Assembly: GCA_030950085.1 (NCBI GenBank)
Contig: JAUZRW010000114.1
Location: forward strand, 1-44,046
Reading direction: 5' to 3'
From: Anaerolineae bacterium
GTDB taxonomy: Bacteria > Chloroflexota > Anaerolineae > Aggregatilineales > Phototrophicaceae
Length of the DNA: 44,046 nt
Shown: positions 32,530-40,961 of the stretch, one piece after another
Layout: each line of letters starts with the position of its first letter
Numbering within the stretch: position 1 is the first letter of the stretch
Position numbers and translations under genes: made by a program
The notes under the pieces: generated by a model
Databases searched by the model: none
What the model saw: only the letters and a program-made list of their open reading frames with translations
What the model was told of the DNA's origin: nothing

Positions 32530-33060
32530 ATGCGCGAAGATATCCTCAGCACTGAAACAATTTTTGATGGGCGTATCGTTCATTTGAAAGTACACACCGT
32601 TCGACTGCCGGATGGTAATGAAAGCAAGCGTGAACTGATTCATCATCAAGGAGCAGTCGCTATCGTTGCTGTAGACCAATACCAGCATGTTTTATTGGTC
32701 AAGCAATTTCGGCTCGGTACAAATGATGATACGATTGAAATTCCAGCCGGAATCCTTGAACCGAATGAAGACCCACAAGCAGCCGTTGCCCGTGAACTGC
32801 GTGAAGAAACAGGGTATCGCCCCCTGAATGTTGAATCGCTTGGTGGCATGTATGTTGCGCCGGGCTATACCACCGAATATATCCACCTCTATTATGCGAG
32901 TGGTTACGAAAAAGCCCCATTAGAGCAAGATGCTGACGAATTTGTTGAAGCGTTACGAATCCCTCTAAAAGATGCAGTTGCTATGGTCGAACGTGGCGAA
33001 ATTGTTGAAGGCAAATCTATCGTCGCTTTGCTAAAAATTGCCCGAAAATTGGGTATCTGA
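32530..33060 (+). CDS. NUDIX hydrolase, ADP-ribose pyrophosphatase type
   Basis: The full Nudix box GILEPNEDPQAAVARELREE plus TGY (GX5EX7REUXEEXGU) is present near residue 75. The layout matches ADP-ribose pyrophosphatase: an N-terminal strand pair (ETIFDGRIVHLKVHTVRLPDG), VLLVKQFR, the box, then YVAPGYTTEYIHLYYA. It would hydrolyse ADP-ribose or a similar nucleoside diphosphate derivative with magnesium. I start at the ATG at 32530 (176 residues), which follows a GGGGAA site. An upstream in-frame start at 32482 would run into the terminator hairpin of the previous gene. Confidence 0.88.
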   Translation: MREDILSTETIFDGRIVHLKVHTVRLPDGNESKRELIHHQGAVAIVAVDQYQHVLLVKQFRLGTNDDTIEIPAGILEPNEDPQAAVARELREETGYRPLNVESLGGMYVAPGYTTEYIHLYYASGYEKAPLEQDADEFVEALRIPLKDAVAMVERGEIVEGKSIVALLKIARKLGI

Positions 33061-33065
33061 GTCGC

Positions 33066-33094
33066 TTGACAAATCGAAGTAATAATCCTACACT
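33066..33094 (+). promoter_or_regulatory. Promoter of the frameshifted VOC gene
   Basis: TTGACA (33066-33071), a 17-base spacer and TACACT (33089-33094) lie 47 bases before the likely start codon, immediately after the NUDIX stop codon. Confidence 0.7.
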
Positions 33095-33141
33095 GTAATT
33101 AGAATTTATGTTCTATTTAATACAGGAAGATGTTTCGGATT

Positions 33142-33520
33142 ATGCTAATTCGTCCAACGTGGGTAGAAATTCCAGTCACAAATCTTGAACGAGCTATGAA
33201 ATTTTATGGGCTTCTTCATTGACAAAAAACTTGAAATTGTCGATGAAGGTGTGCGTCGCTATGCTAACCTCGTTACTCCCGATGATGGGCGTGCAGGAGC
33301 TTCTATCAACCAAACTGAAAATTTCTCACCAAGCGATAGCGGAACGTTGGTCTATTTCCAAGCCGATGGTCTTATATCAGAAATCTTAGGAAAAATTACG
33401 GCTGCGGGGGGAGAAATCATCATCCCCAAAACCGACATTAGCCCAACTGAGAATATGGGCTACTATGCGACCTTCAAAGATACAGAGGGCAATATTCTAG
33501 GCATCTTCGCTACCAGTTAA
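33142..33520 (+). pseudogene. VOC (glyoxalase/bleomycin-resistance fold) gene with a frameshift
   Basis: The first 26 codons (start MLIRPTWVEIPVTNLERAMKF) give the classic first strand and helix of a VOC protein, ending at a TGA at 33220. The rest of the domain continues in the +1 frame from about 33206: DKKLEIVDEG, NLVTPDDGRAGAS, GTLVYFQADG, GGEIIIPKTDI and TFKDTEGNILGIFA. Joining the two at the Phe-Tyr-Gly junction near 33206-33215 restores a complete protein of about 125 residues. The span is 379 bases, one more than a multiple of three, which fits a single-base insertion. A good promoter and ATG remain, so the lesion is recent, or it is a sequencing error. Confidence 0.75.
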
Positions 33521-33592
33521 TCACAAGGTAATCGTGCTAATCTCCAGTATTTGCTTGCAATAACAGGGTGCAGCACCTCACACGATGCGCCC

Positions 33593-33622
33593 TTGTTGTG
33601 CTTGATAGTCACATGCTATAAT
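33593..33622 (+). promoter_or_regulatory. rplS promoter
   Basis: TTGTTG (33593-33598), an 18-base spacer and TATAAT (33617-33622) within TGCTATAAT (extended -10). The predicted start at about 33629 leaves a 60-base leader. Confidence 0.65.
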
Positions 33623-33649
33623 CATTGTTCGTTTGAATAGGAAAATTAG

Positions 33650-33673
33650 AATACGCTGCGAGGCGTATTTTTT
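33650..33673 (+). promoter_or_regulatory. Terminator-like hairpin in the rplS leader
   Basis: AATACGC (33650-33656) pairs perfectly with GCGTATT (33663-33669) around TGCGAG and runs into TTTTTGAG. It lies between the promoter and the ribosome binding site of rplS, where an attenuator or autoregulatory site for L19 would be expected. Confidence 0.55.
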
Positions 33674-33689
33674 GAGAAAGGCTAGTCTC

Positions 33690-34037
33690 GTGAATGAGTT
33701 GATTCAATCTCTGCAAGCCAGTATACCCGATAGAACTCCGGTTGAAGTCGGTGATACAGTTCGTGTTTATGTTCGTATTATCGAAGGCACTCGTGAGCGT
33801 GTACAGCCCTTTCAAGGGGTCGTTATTCGCGCTCGTAAAGGGGCTAACAATGCTAATTTCACGGTGCGTCGTATTGCTACGCATGGTGTCGGTGTCGAAC
33901 GGACATTTTTAGTGAATAGTCCACGCCTCGAAAAAGTTGATATTTTGCGTCGGGCTAAAGTACGTCGCGCACAACTATACTACTTGCGTGACCGTCGCGG
34001 TAAATCGGCTCGTTTGAAAGAACGTCGCCGTCGCTAA
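33690..34037 (+). CDS. rplS: 50S ribosomal protein L19
   Basis: The 115-residue protein matches L19 end to end: [54 protein letters not shown] and the basic tail [22 protein letters not shown]. It lies at the 30S-50S interface. The start is the GTG at 33690, with GAGAAAGG upstream; the reading frame is open further upstream through the leader hairpin but would add residues foreign to L19. The usual rpsP-rimM-trmD neighbours are absent, so it is a separate transcription unit here with its own promoter and leader. Confidence 0.95.
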   Translation: MNELIQSLQASIPDRTPVEVGDTVRVYVRIIEGTRERVQPFQGVVIRARKGANNANFTVRRIATHGVGVERTFLVNSPRLEKVDILRRAKVRRAQLYYLRDRRGKSARLKERRRR

Positions 34038-34080
34038 ACGGCACTTGCCGAAATTGTCGGCGCAGTTGCAAAAAACCACG

Positions 34081-34110
34081 AAACAAAAATGGGCGTATCA
34101 TTTTACGCCC
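34081..34110 (-). terminator. Terminator between rplS and the histidine kinase gene
   Basis: GGGCGTA (34091-34097) pairs with TACGCCC (34104-34110). On the minus strand the stem is followed by ATTTTTGTTT, a good intrinsic terminator for the kinase transcript that reads through the family A repeat. On the plus strand it may also end rplS, though with no T-run. Confidence 0.7.
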
Positions 34111-34140
34111 AAAAATCCCTCAACACTCATACATCTAAAC

Positions 34141-34230
34141 AAGCCCCTTTCGGGGTACCATCGCATCTGACACAAAGTTACAAAGTCAGGCAGGCGTTAG
34201 AGCATTATCGCAGATAGTTTGTTAAACAAG
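34141..34230 (+). repeat. Family A repeat, copy 8
   Basis: The full-length 90-base copy starts AAGCCCCTTTCGGGGTACCA, passes through CATCTGACACAAAGTTACAA and GGCGTTAGAGCATTATCG, and ends TTTGTTAAACAAG. Its right end is 3 bases from the stop codon of the histidine kinase gene. Confidence 0.88.
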
Positions 34231-34233
34231 AGT

Positions 34234-36630
34234 CTAGCGTGATGGTGGAATCCGTGTATTCGCTTTGTTGACCTCATCACTGCGCGGACGTTCTTCTAAT
34301 TCGCGCAAATCGGGGATACCTTGTGTCGCATCTAAGTCTTCACCTTCAAAGGGGAGAACTCGCCGTGTACCGGAAGGCGGCTCAAGCGGTAACTGAATAA
34401 AGAAAGTCGAGCCGGGCGGATTTTGCATATCGTGTCCGGGACTCTCTGCCCAAAGTGTGCCACCATGCCCTTCGATAATGCCCTTAGCAATCGTTAAGCC
34501 TAAGCCGGGACCTGCTCCCATAAACTTGTAAATACCTGTCGAATGTAATTGCGTATCGAAGCCACGATAGAATTTGTTAAAAATGAATTCAATATCTTTA
34601 GATGCAATGCCGACACCTGTATCAAGCACCTTAAAGAGAATATGGTCATAATCAATGCCCTCGCGCTTCTCGACCAATTCTGCCCAAATATCAATGCGTC
34701 CGCCATCAGGTGTAAATTTAATCGCATTGAGGATGACATTGCGGAAGGCTTGTGTCATGCGTTGCAAATCAGCTTCTACGTGTGGCAGACCATTCAAACC
34801 ATGTCGTTCAACGATGATTTTTCGCTGGCTTGCTGGGTCACGCAAAGGTTCTAATGCCATCTTCACAATTGTTTCCGGTGTTGTACGGATAAATCGTAAA
34901 TCCATCGAATTGACATCAATCTGACTCACATCCAACATGGCGCTAATCAGTTCTTCCATGCGTTCGGTAGATTTCCGCAAATTTGAAACCATCGGTGACA
35001 TTTGCTCTGGCTTTAATGAGCCAATTTCTGCCAAACTGTCAATAATATCGGTATAACCACGGATTTGTGCCAGTGGCGTTCGTAATTCATGGCTGGCAAT
35101 AGTGATGAAGTCAGTCTTAATCGTATCAAGTTTTTCCAACTCCATTTTTGCCCCCTCAAGCCGCTTATTGAGGACGCGCATACTATCATTGAGGTGTTGT
35201 AAATCATCAATGAGTCGGGCGCTACGCAATGCTGTGCCGACTTGCTGACCGATAACTGTTAGCATTTCGACATCTTGGCGATGATAAGGCGTATCATTGA
35301 TTTTCGCACCACTTGCCAACAATCCAATCAGGCGACTATCCGCAACAACAGGTACAAAAGCACCCATTTTCAGTGATTTGAAAAAAGCCCGTTCTTCATC
35401 AGATGCTTTTAGAAACGCTGGTCCATACTCGATGTCAAATTGACCCAGTGGTACTTTTTCGACAGCGAGTGAACGATAAATCGGACTGTGCTTGGAGATA
35501 TAGCCGCTACTGGTAGGATTGTTTGGGGTTGCACCTGCTTCTAATACAATCAGTTCCACAGCTTCCGGCACACGAAAGGTGTTATTAATCAAGATAAGGG
35601 CAGATTGGCGCACACCCATCACACGATTGAGAACCTCTGTTGTGGCATTAACCACATCTTCAAGGCTGGCAGCACGCGCCACACGCTGACTATATTGGGC
35701 TGTGGCGGTAGCGAGATTGGGTCGTGAGCGTGCCATCACCGTGACAAAGATAATATCAATGGTTTGGCGTGCAGGGACAATTAAAACAGCAATACCAAGT
35801 GCCAGACCCGCGATAATCAATGCCCCTTGTCCATCGCTGCGAATATCAAATTGTGATAGAAAATCAATTCGAGCAAGAAAATATAATGCTGCGAAAATGA
35901 AAGACCACGAAATCAGCACCACAGCCATCGTCCGAGCGATAAGCATTATCGTCTCACGAATATCGACAAGGCGATAATTGCGGATGCCGTAAGTGGCAAC
36001 CGATAGCCCTGCCAGCAAAATGACTGTCGCGGACAGCATCAATGGGGTTGAACTACTTGCCAATAGAGTGACAGAAACCAACATAATGCTCGTTGTGACA
36101 ACCCAGAAGGCACTCCGATTCGCAACCTCTGGCATGGGAGCAATATAGAAGTAGTAGAATCCCAATCCTAAAATAAAAATACTATAGATAATACCGCTAA
36201 TGACGCTGATAACGGCTGGAATAAGGGGAAAATCAGTTGACCAAGTTGTCCAGCCAGCGAATGGCGGCGTGGTCAATAGGGCAGTCAGAACAAAGCCCAG
36301 CAACCAGATTATCGACAGTCCAATCCATATCTGGCGCAATTTTTCCAGACGTTCATCACGCACGACATCAAATAATACCATGCCACCATATGCGATAGCC
36401 GTCACAATGAGAGTAGCCCAGATGAAAATATCCCGATTGAACCTGTCGCCAACTTGCCAATCAACAGGCAGCAATTGTAGGGCAGTGACAACAATCATGG
36501 GTATCAATGTCACAGTCAACCAAGTCGTTCGCGCATGGTCAGGAATACGACGTATGAGATTAAAACCCAATAGGGCAACTTCGGCAAATAAGATGACAAA
36601 AATGATGCCAATATTTAGCTTTTCAATCAT
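34234..36630 (-). CDS. Membrane histidine kinase with GAF domain
   Basis: About ten hydrophobic segments fill the first 290 residues, giving an integral-membrane sensor of unassigned type. A GAF domain follows (about 300-465), then a coiled coil and a HisKA domain with His514 in IASHELRTPLAQI. The C-terminal HATPase (about 620-745) has NVILNAIKFTPDGG, VLDTGVGI and GAGPGLGLTIAKG. A Pro/Arg-rich tail ends the 798-residue protein. It should autophosphorylate, but no response regulator gene is adjacent. The AlbA_2/ATPase gene lies 15 bases upstream on the same strand, so the two form one operon. The signal sensed is unknown. Confidence 0.86.
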   Translation of the reverse strand: MIEKLNIGIIFVILFAEVALLGFNLIRRIPDHARTTWLTVTLIPMIVVTALQLLPVDWQVGDRFNRDIFIWATLIVTAIAYGGMVLFDVVRDERLEKLRQIWIGLSIIWLLGFVLTALLTTPPFAGWTTWSTDFPLIPAVISVISGIIYSIFILGLGFYYFYIAPMPEVANRSAFWVVTTSIMLVSVTLLASSSTPLMLSATVILLAGLSVATYGIRNYRLVDIRETIMLIARTMAVVLISWSFIFAALYFLARIDFLSQFDIRSDGQGALIIAGLALGIAVLIVPARQTIDIIFVTVMARSRPNLATATAQYSQRVARAASLEDVVNATTEVLNRVMGVRQSALILINNTFRVPEAVELIVLEAGATPNNPTSSGYISKHSPIYRSLAVEKVPLGQFDIEYGPAFLKASDEERAFFKSLKMGAFVPVVADSRLIGLLASGAKINDTPYHRQDVEMLTVIGQQVGTALRSARLIDDLQHLNDSMRVLNKRLEGAKMELEKLDTIKTDFITIASHELRTPLAQIRGYTDIIDSLAEIGSLKPEQMSPMVSNLRKSTERMEELISAMLDVSQIDVNSMDLRFIRTTPETIVKMALEPLRDPASQRKIIVERHGLNGLPHVEADLQRMTQAFRNVILNAIKFTPDGGRIDIWAELVEKREGIDYDHILFKVLDTGVGIASKDIEFIFNKFYRGFDTQLHSTGIYKFMGAGPGLGLTIAKGIIEGHGGTLWAESPGHDMQNPPGSTFFIQLPLEPPSGTRRVLPFEGEDLDATQGIPDLRELEERPRSDEVNKANTRIPPSR

Positions 36631-36645
36631 TCAGCAAATCCGTCG

Positions 36646-38229
36646 TTATTTGAGAATATAATGAGTGCCTTTTTTCGACCCCACTTTGAGTAAGATACCT
36701 TTTTCGACCATATCCACAAGGTCAAGCCGTAGTGTCTCGGCGGAAACACCTTCGCACAATTGCCGATATTCACGATTCGTAATCGAGCCTTGCTCCCGAA
36801 TATATTGTAGAGCTTTTGCTTGGCGATGATTAGTGTTTCGCATCCATTCGGGCGGCTTGGGTTTTTCACGTTCATTGAATAATGTTACAGCAAAACTATA
36901 AGGACGTGCATCAAAGTTTGGCGGTTGATGCCCTGCTTGCTCCATGACTTCCATCATGCGGTCAATACCAAGCCCTAATTCTTCAATGTAGCCCCATTGA
37001 AATAAGCCATTCACAATGCGCGGATTACGACTAAAGTGTTCATCTTTGATATTTTCTACGGTGATGAAACCGGGTAAACCACCGGGCGAAATGACTTCTA
37101 AACGGTCAGAGTACATGCGAAGTTCAATCCGCCGCCCTCGCAGTCGATAATCACGATGGCAAATCGCATTAACAATCGCTTCACGGACTGCAAACTGCGG
37201 ATACTCTGTTTTTTCTTCGCGCTCTAAACCTTTGACTACCGCACTGACCGCCATCTCACTCCAAATGATATTCCATGCGCTTTCAATGAGACGTGGTAGG
37301 GGACCTGTCAGTTCTTCACGGCGCGTATATCCGGCAAGACCGCTTTCTCCGCGTGGAGTTGTGCCGACGAATTTCGCAAAGACAACACTGCTCTGTGGTA
37401 GCCATTGCTGAGGATATTCACTAAACAGCAAAATGCCAGCGACTGTGGGCTTGCCTTCGGGGGTGATAGCACCAATCTCTTGTAGTAAATCATCCACCTT
37501 GCCATTATAAGGGCGCTTTGTACGCTCGGCACGTTTCGTCAGATACTCTTCAATCATATTACGACTGAAATCTTCTTTACTGGTACCTGGGACAATCTCT
37601 GATTCAAAGTCGCCTGTGCTTTTGGCACTCGCAAGACGCAATATCTCTTGTCCGCCAAGTGGACGATTTTTATCGCCACTGCGAATCAATACACGCCCAT
37701 CAGACAAAGCATGGAGTTCGATACTTCGTGGCACACGCATTGCATAAACTGTGAAGGCGTTGGGGTCTTCACCCGTATCATCGTCATTATCGTCGGCTGT
37801 GGCATCATCAGATGATTTATCGTTAGGCGGCGTAGCGGTGTCTAATTTATCTGCAAACGAGGTCTGGACTACGCCCTCCGTACTATCATCATACTCGTTA
37901 ACACTTGTAATGCGCGGAGCGGCGAAACTGTGGTCATCATCTAATGGCATAACACGTCCATTGTTTTGACTCAGTTGAATTTCTTCCCACTTATCGACAA
38001 CAACCGGTGGATTATACAATTCATCGGCTTTTTTCATCGCTTGCTGCATGGCTTCCATATGAAGGACGCTATCGGACTTTGTGCCATCAGCTTTTAAGCC
38101 AATGACAATCGTGCCGCCCTCTGTATTCGCAAAGGCAACAAGTGTTTCAGCAATTGATTTGGGGTCAGGGGTTAGCAAGAACGCCATACGAGGCCCTTGT
38201 CCCTGTTTAATAAGGTCAGGATTAATCAT
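36646..38229 (-). CDS. AlbA_2 (Schlafen-like) / ATPase / winged-helix protein
   Basis: The N-terminal AlbA_2 domain (about 1-210) has the family's AETLVAFANTEGGTIVIGL opening. It is interrupted by a very acidic insert (about 110-155, DDNDDDTGED type). The C-terminal half holds the HATPase_c_4-type region (FAVREAIVNAICHRDYRLRG, RLEVISPGGLPGFIT, LGLGIDRMMEVMEQAG), and a winged-helix ends the protein (about 455-527, ITNREYRQLCEGVSAETLRLDL). Proteins of this layout are described as ATP-binding transcriptional regulators; targets are unknown. The true start is probably the ATG at 38229 (527 residues), because the 17 codons before it look non-coding. It is cotranscribed with the histidine kinase. 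Confidence 0.8.
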   Translation of the reverse strand: MINPDLIKQGQGPRMAFLLTPDPKSIAETLVAFANTEGGTIVIGLKADGTKSDSVLHMEAMQQAMKKADELYNPPVVVDKWEEIQLSQNNGRVMPLDDDHSFAAPRITSVNEYDDSTEGVVQTSFADKLDTATPPNDKSSDDATADDNDDDTGEDPNAFTVYAMRVPRSIELHALSDGRVLIRSGDKNRPLGGQEILRLASAKSTGDFESEIVPGTSKEDFSRNMIEEYLTKRAERTKRPYNGKVDDLLQEIGAITPEGKPTVAGILLFSEYPQQWLPQSSVVFAKFVGTTPRGESGLAGYTRREELTGPLPRLIESAWNIIWSEMAVSAVVKGLEREEKTEYPQFAVREAIVNAICHRDYRLRGRRIELRMYSDRLEVISPGGLPGFITVENIKDEHFSRNPRIVNGLFQWGYIEELGLGIDRMMEVMEQAGHQPPNFDARPYSFAVTLFNEREKPKPPEWMRNTNHRQAKALQYIREQGSITNREYRQLCEGVSAETLRLDLVDMVEKGILLKVGSKKGTHYILK

Positions 38230-38374
38230 TGTTTTTCGCGTCAAGAAAATGTCTATTCTAGGTTGATGATTGTAACACATCTACTGCAAGAATGGGAAAA
38301 TCCTCGCCTATCTTCTGGACTTATTGTATTATGATAACGCATTTGCTCGCTTGATGTAACAGGATAACCGTCAT

Positions 38375-39400
38375 ATGCTGTATCGTGCAAAACGTTTGTT
38401 GAATCTCGCAGGAGACAAACTATTCTCTATGCCACTACTCGTTTTGTACTTAACGGATGGTTGCAATAGCCGTTGTCAAATGTGCGATATTTGGCAGAAT
38501 CCGCGCCGCAATATGCCTATGCCCTTAGTTGAGAGTATTGCTGATGTTTGTTCAGAACTCGGTATACGCTGGATTTTGCTGAGTGGGGGTGAGGCAATGC
38601 AGCACCCACAATGGTCACAAATTGCCCAACGCTTTCGGGCGGAAGGGGTGCATATGATGTTGCTGACAAACGGGCTATTCTTGCGAAAACAAGCCGAAGA
38701 AGTGATTGCAAGTGTGGATGAAGTGATTCTCAGTCTTGATGGTGGTACTGCCGCGACCTATGCTACAATTCGTGGTGTGGATGCCTTTGATGTGATTCTT
38801 GAGGGAGTCGATAGTGTGCGTGCAGGGGGTGTCCCTGTGACGACACGCACGACAGTACAGCAGGCGAATTTTCGTGAAATACCGCAAATTATTGATGTTG
38901 CTCTTGCCCATGATGTGACTACGATAAGTTTTCTCGCAATTGATGTCAGTAATCCCTTTGCCTTTGGAGACCGCGACCTTTTAACCCCTGATGGCGCACT
39001 TTCTTTAGCCGAAATTGTTGAATTAGAGCGTATAATAGAGACACTAGCGATACAATATGCTGATGCTTATGCTGTCGGACGGATGGCAGAATCGCCCGAT
39101 AAATTGCAGCGTATTCTGGCACAATATTTTAAGTCCGTGATAGGCGAGGGTGATTTTCCGCGCCCACCTTGTAATGCACCCCATTTTAGCACGGTTATAG
39201 AAGTTGATGGTCGCTTACGTCCCTGTTATTTTTTGCCGACTTATGGTCGCTTACAACCCGACGGCGAAACATTGTCAGAGGCGATTAATTGGGATGCTGC
39301 ACAAGAATTACGGCGAGCCTATCGAACGGGACAAAGACCAGAATGCGCGCGGTGTGTGTGTCCGTTGCATAAAGGGACTCGTGCATTGATGAGGATGTAG
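38375..39400 (+). CDS. Radical SAM / SPASM-like protein
   Basis: The radical SAM motif CNSRCQMCDIW lies near residue 29, followed by LLSGGEAMQHP and LLTNGLFL. In the C-terminal region cysteines form an auxiliary-cluster pattern: PPCNAPHFSTVIEVDGRLRP with CYF following, then CARCVC. This resembles SPASM or twitch domains of peptide-modifying and cofactor-maturing enzymes. The substrate is unknown; no small precursor peptide gene is evident in the 145 bases upstream or within the operon. The stop is 4 bases from the next gene, which overlaps the third, giving a tight three-gene operon of radical SAM enzyme, membrane protein and methyltransferase. It is divergent from the AlbA_2 gene. Confidence 0.85.
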   Translation: MLYRAKRLLNLAGDKLFSMPLLVLYLTDGCNSRCQMCDIWQNPRRNMPMPLVESIADVCSELGIRWILLSGGEAMQHPQWSQIAQRFRAEGVHMMLLTNGLFLRKQAEEVIASVDEVILSLDGGTAATYATIRGVDAFDVILEGVDSVRAGGVPVTTRTTVQQANFREIPQIIDVALAHDVTTISFLAIDVSNPFAFGDRDLLTPDGALSLAEIVELERIIETLAIQYADAYAVGRMAESPDKLQRILAQYFKSVIGEGDFPRPPCNAPHFSTVIEVDGRLRPCYFLPTYGRLQPDGETLSEAINWDAAQELRRAYRTGQRPECARCVCPLHKGTRALMRM

Positions 39401-39404
39401 CCTG

Positions 39405-39875
39405 ATGTACTTTCTTTTAACGATGTCGTTTCTCACATTAATGATGACACTACGCTCATTTTTAATTGTGCTGGGAACTTATAAAGACCCGGTACTTGCC
39501 AGTTTTGAGCATTATGGCGAAGAGAAAGTTTCTAGCCCGATTTTTACACTCATCGTTTGGGCAACTTTATTCCTCTATTTCGCTTTGTTTTTATATTATC
39601 GCGCCGGAATTTTGTTTATTCTTGGCTTGGTGACTGGCACAATGCTGGCATCTATGCGCGATAGGCTTGATGATTGGCGGTCAAAATATCATGCCATATT
39701 CCGTATGTTTCCACGTTGGTACTTTGAACTGGTGCAGCGAACAGACCGTGAAGAACGGCGGCGCATCGCTTATTTATGGCTGCGGCTGCCTTTACAGACA
39801 CGCTTACTCTACAATGCCCACAGTGAGTATTTTCATCAATGGGTTGACCTTGTACTGCTGTCGATAACCCGATGA
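39405..39875 (+). CDS. Small integral membrane protein of the radical SAM operon
   Basis: The 156-residue protein has two or three hydrophobic segments (about 1-24 and two between 45 and 82). A cytoplasmic, Arg-rich second half follows: RDRLDDWRSKYHAIFRMFPRW, then TDREERRRIAYLWLRL. I do not recognise the family. It starts 4 bases after the radical SAM gene and overlaps the methyltransferase start by 4 bases (ATGA), so translation is probably coupled. The context suggests a membrane anchor or partner for one of the two enzymes. Confidence 0.72.
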   Translation: MYFLLTMSFLTLMMTLRSFLIVLGTYKDPVLASFEHYGEEKVSSPIFTLIVWATLFLYFALFLYYRAGILFILGLVTGTMLASMRDRLDDWRSKYHAIFRMFPRWYFELVQRTDREERRRIAYLWLRLPLQTRLLYNAHSEYFHQWVDLVLLSITR

Positions 39876-40522
39876 GATTGCTTCGACGTTTGTTACGGCG
39901 CTCACCCCGTACACTATCGAGTACCGATGCCTACGAAAAATGGGCAGATTCTTATGCGGCTCATGCTCATAATCCCCTCATGGCAATTGAAGAAAAAGCC
40001 ATGCTTGCATTATCACCTAATCTACAAGACAAAATTGTGCTGGACTTAGCCTGTGGGACAGGGCGTTATGCTGTGATTGCACAAGAGCAGGATGCCGCGC
40101 AAGTTGTGGGTGTTGATAACAGCTTGGCAATGTTGCAATCGGCAAAAATCGCGCAGGTCGGGTTATCGACAACAGAGGCGTTACCCTTAGCTACCGCTTC
40201 TATTGATGTGGTTTTATGTGGACTTGCACTCGGTCATCTGCCACAAATTGACGATTCGATGCGTGAAATTAGCCGCGTCCTGAAACCTAATGGTATTGCT
40301 CTCATTAGTGACTTTCACCCGTTTCAATATTTATCGGGCGCACGACGGACTTTTCATGCTGCCGATGGCAAGGTTTACAATGTCGAACACTATGTTCATC
40401 TTGTAGCAGATTATTTTCGCATCGGACAGTCGCTTGGCTTATCTATGACAGGCATTTTAGAACCAAGCATTGCAGGTAAAATGCCTGTTGTACTGGTCAT
40501 GCGCTTCCAAAAATCGAGTTGA
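39872..40522 (+). CDS. Class I SAM-dependent methyltransferase
   Basis: The glycine-rich SAM site is clear (VLDLACGTGRYAVIA near residue 57). It is followed by the acidic loop VVGVDNSLAML and the post-I motifs LPLATASIDVVLCGLALGH and REISRVLKPNGIALISDFHP. This is the UbiE/Methyltransf_11 type, acting on a small molecule or lipid rather than nucleic acid in most relatives; the substrate here is unknown. The N-terminus is basic (RLLRRLLRRSPR). Overlap with the upstream membrane gene ties it to the radical SAM operon. It ends one base before the convergent small membrane gene. Confidence 0.85.
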   Translation: MRLLRRLLRRSPRTLSSTDAYEKWADSYAAHAHNPLMAIEEKAMLALSPNLQDKIVLDLACGTGRYAVIAQEQDAAQVVGVDNSLAMLQSAKIAQVGLSTTEALPLATASIDVVLCGLALGHLPQIDDSMREISRVLKPNGIALISDFHPFQYLSGARRTFHAADGKVYNVEHYVHLVADYFRIGQSLGLSMTGILEPSIAGKMPVVLVMRFQKSS

Positions 40523-40523
40523 A

Positions 40524-40718
40524 TCACCGCGTCAAGAAGTGATAACCAAGTGCGAGAATCCCAATGACCAGAATCGGCACAAAGAATGCTGTAAATAATC
40601 GGGCGGGTTGCTCCATATCTGCGAGCGCAACAGTGAAGAGAAACACGAATAAACCAATGCCGATGATGCCAGCAACTGCGCCGAAGACCAATCCGCGCAT
40701 TAATTTTCCTCTGTCCAT
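40524..40718 (-). CDS. Small two-helix membrane protein
   Basis: The 64-residue protein has two membrane segments (GLVFGAVAGIIGIGLFVFLF and LFTAFFVPILVIGILALGYH) joined by a short acidic loop. An AGGATA ribosome binding site and a TACAAT -10 box (plus-strand 52-57 within 40.7 kb, inside ATTGTAGC at 40752-40759) support expression. I do not recognise the family. The stop lies one base from the end of the methyltransferase gene on the other strand. Confidence 0.65.
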   Translation of the reverse strand: MDRGKLMRGLVFGAVAGIIGIGLFVFLFTVALADMEQPARLFTAFFVPILVIGILALGYHFLTR

Positions 40719-40894
40719 AAAATATCCTGACTAATCCTACAACATGCCGATATTGTAGCGGAATTAAGGCAATTATGGGATAGCAGGTTCAACAGATGGC
40801 ATGTAGAGTTTTGCTTCAGTATCGCTTTGTGCAGCTTTGCAAGATATTTCGGAGTAGGTGCGTCATTGTAGTGGAGAAATGAGTAGCTCTTTAG

Positions 40895-40922
40895 GAATCA
40901 AAACGACCAACAAAAATGTTGG
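40895..40922 (-). terminator. Possible terminator of tRNA-Gln
   Basis: On the minus strand, CCAACA and TGTTGG (plus 40907-40922) form a 6-bp stem around TTTT, followed by TCGTTTTGAT. It lies 40 bases beyond the tRNA 3' end. Confidence 0.45.
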
Positions 40923-40961
40923 ACGGAACGGACTTGAATGTTCGAGTCAAGTCTTGTTTAG

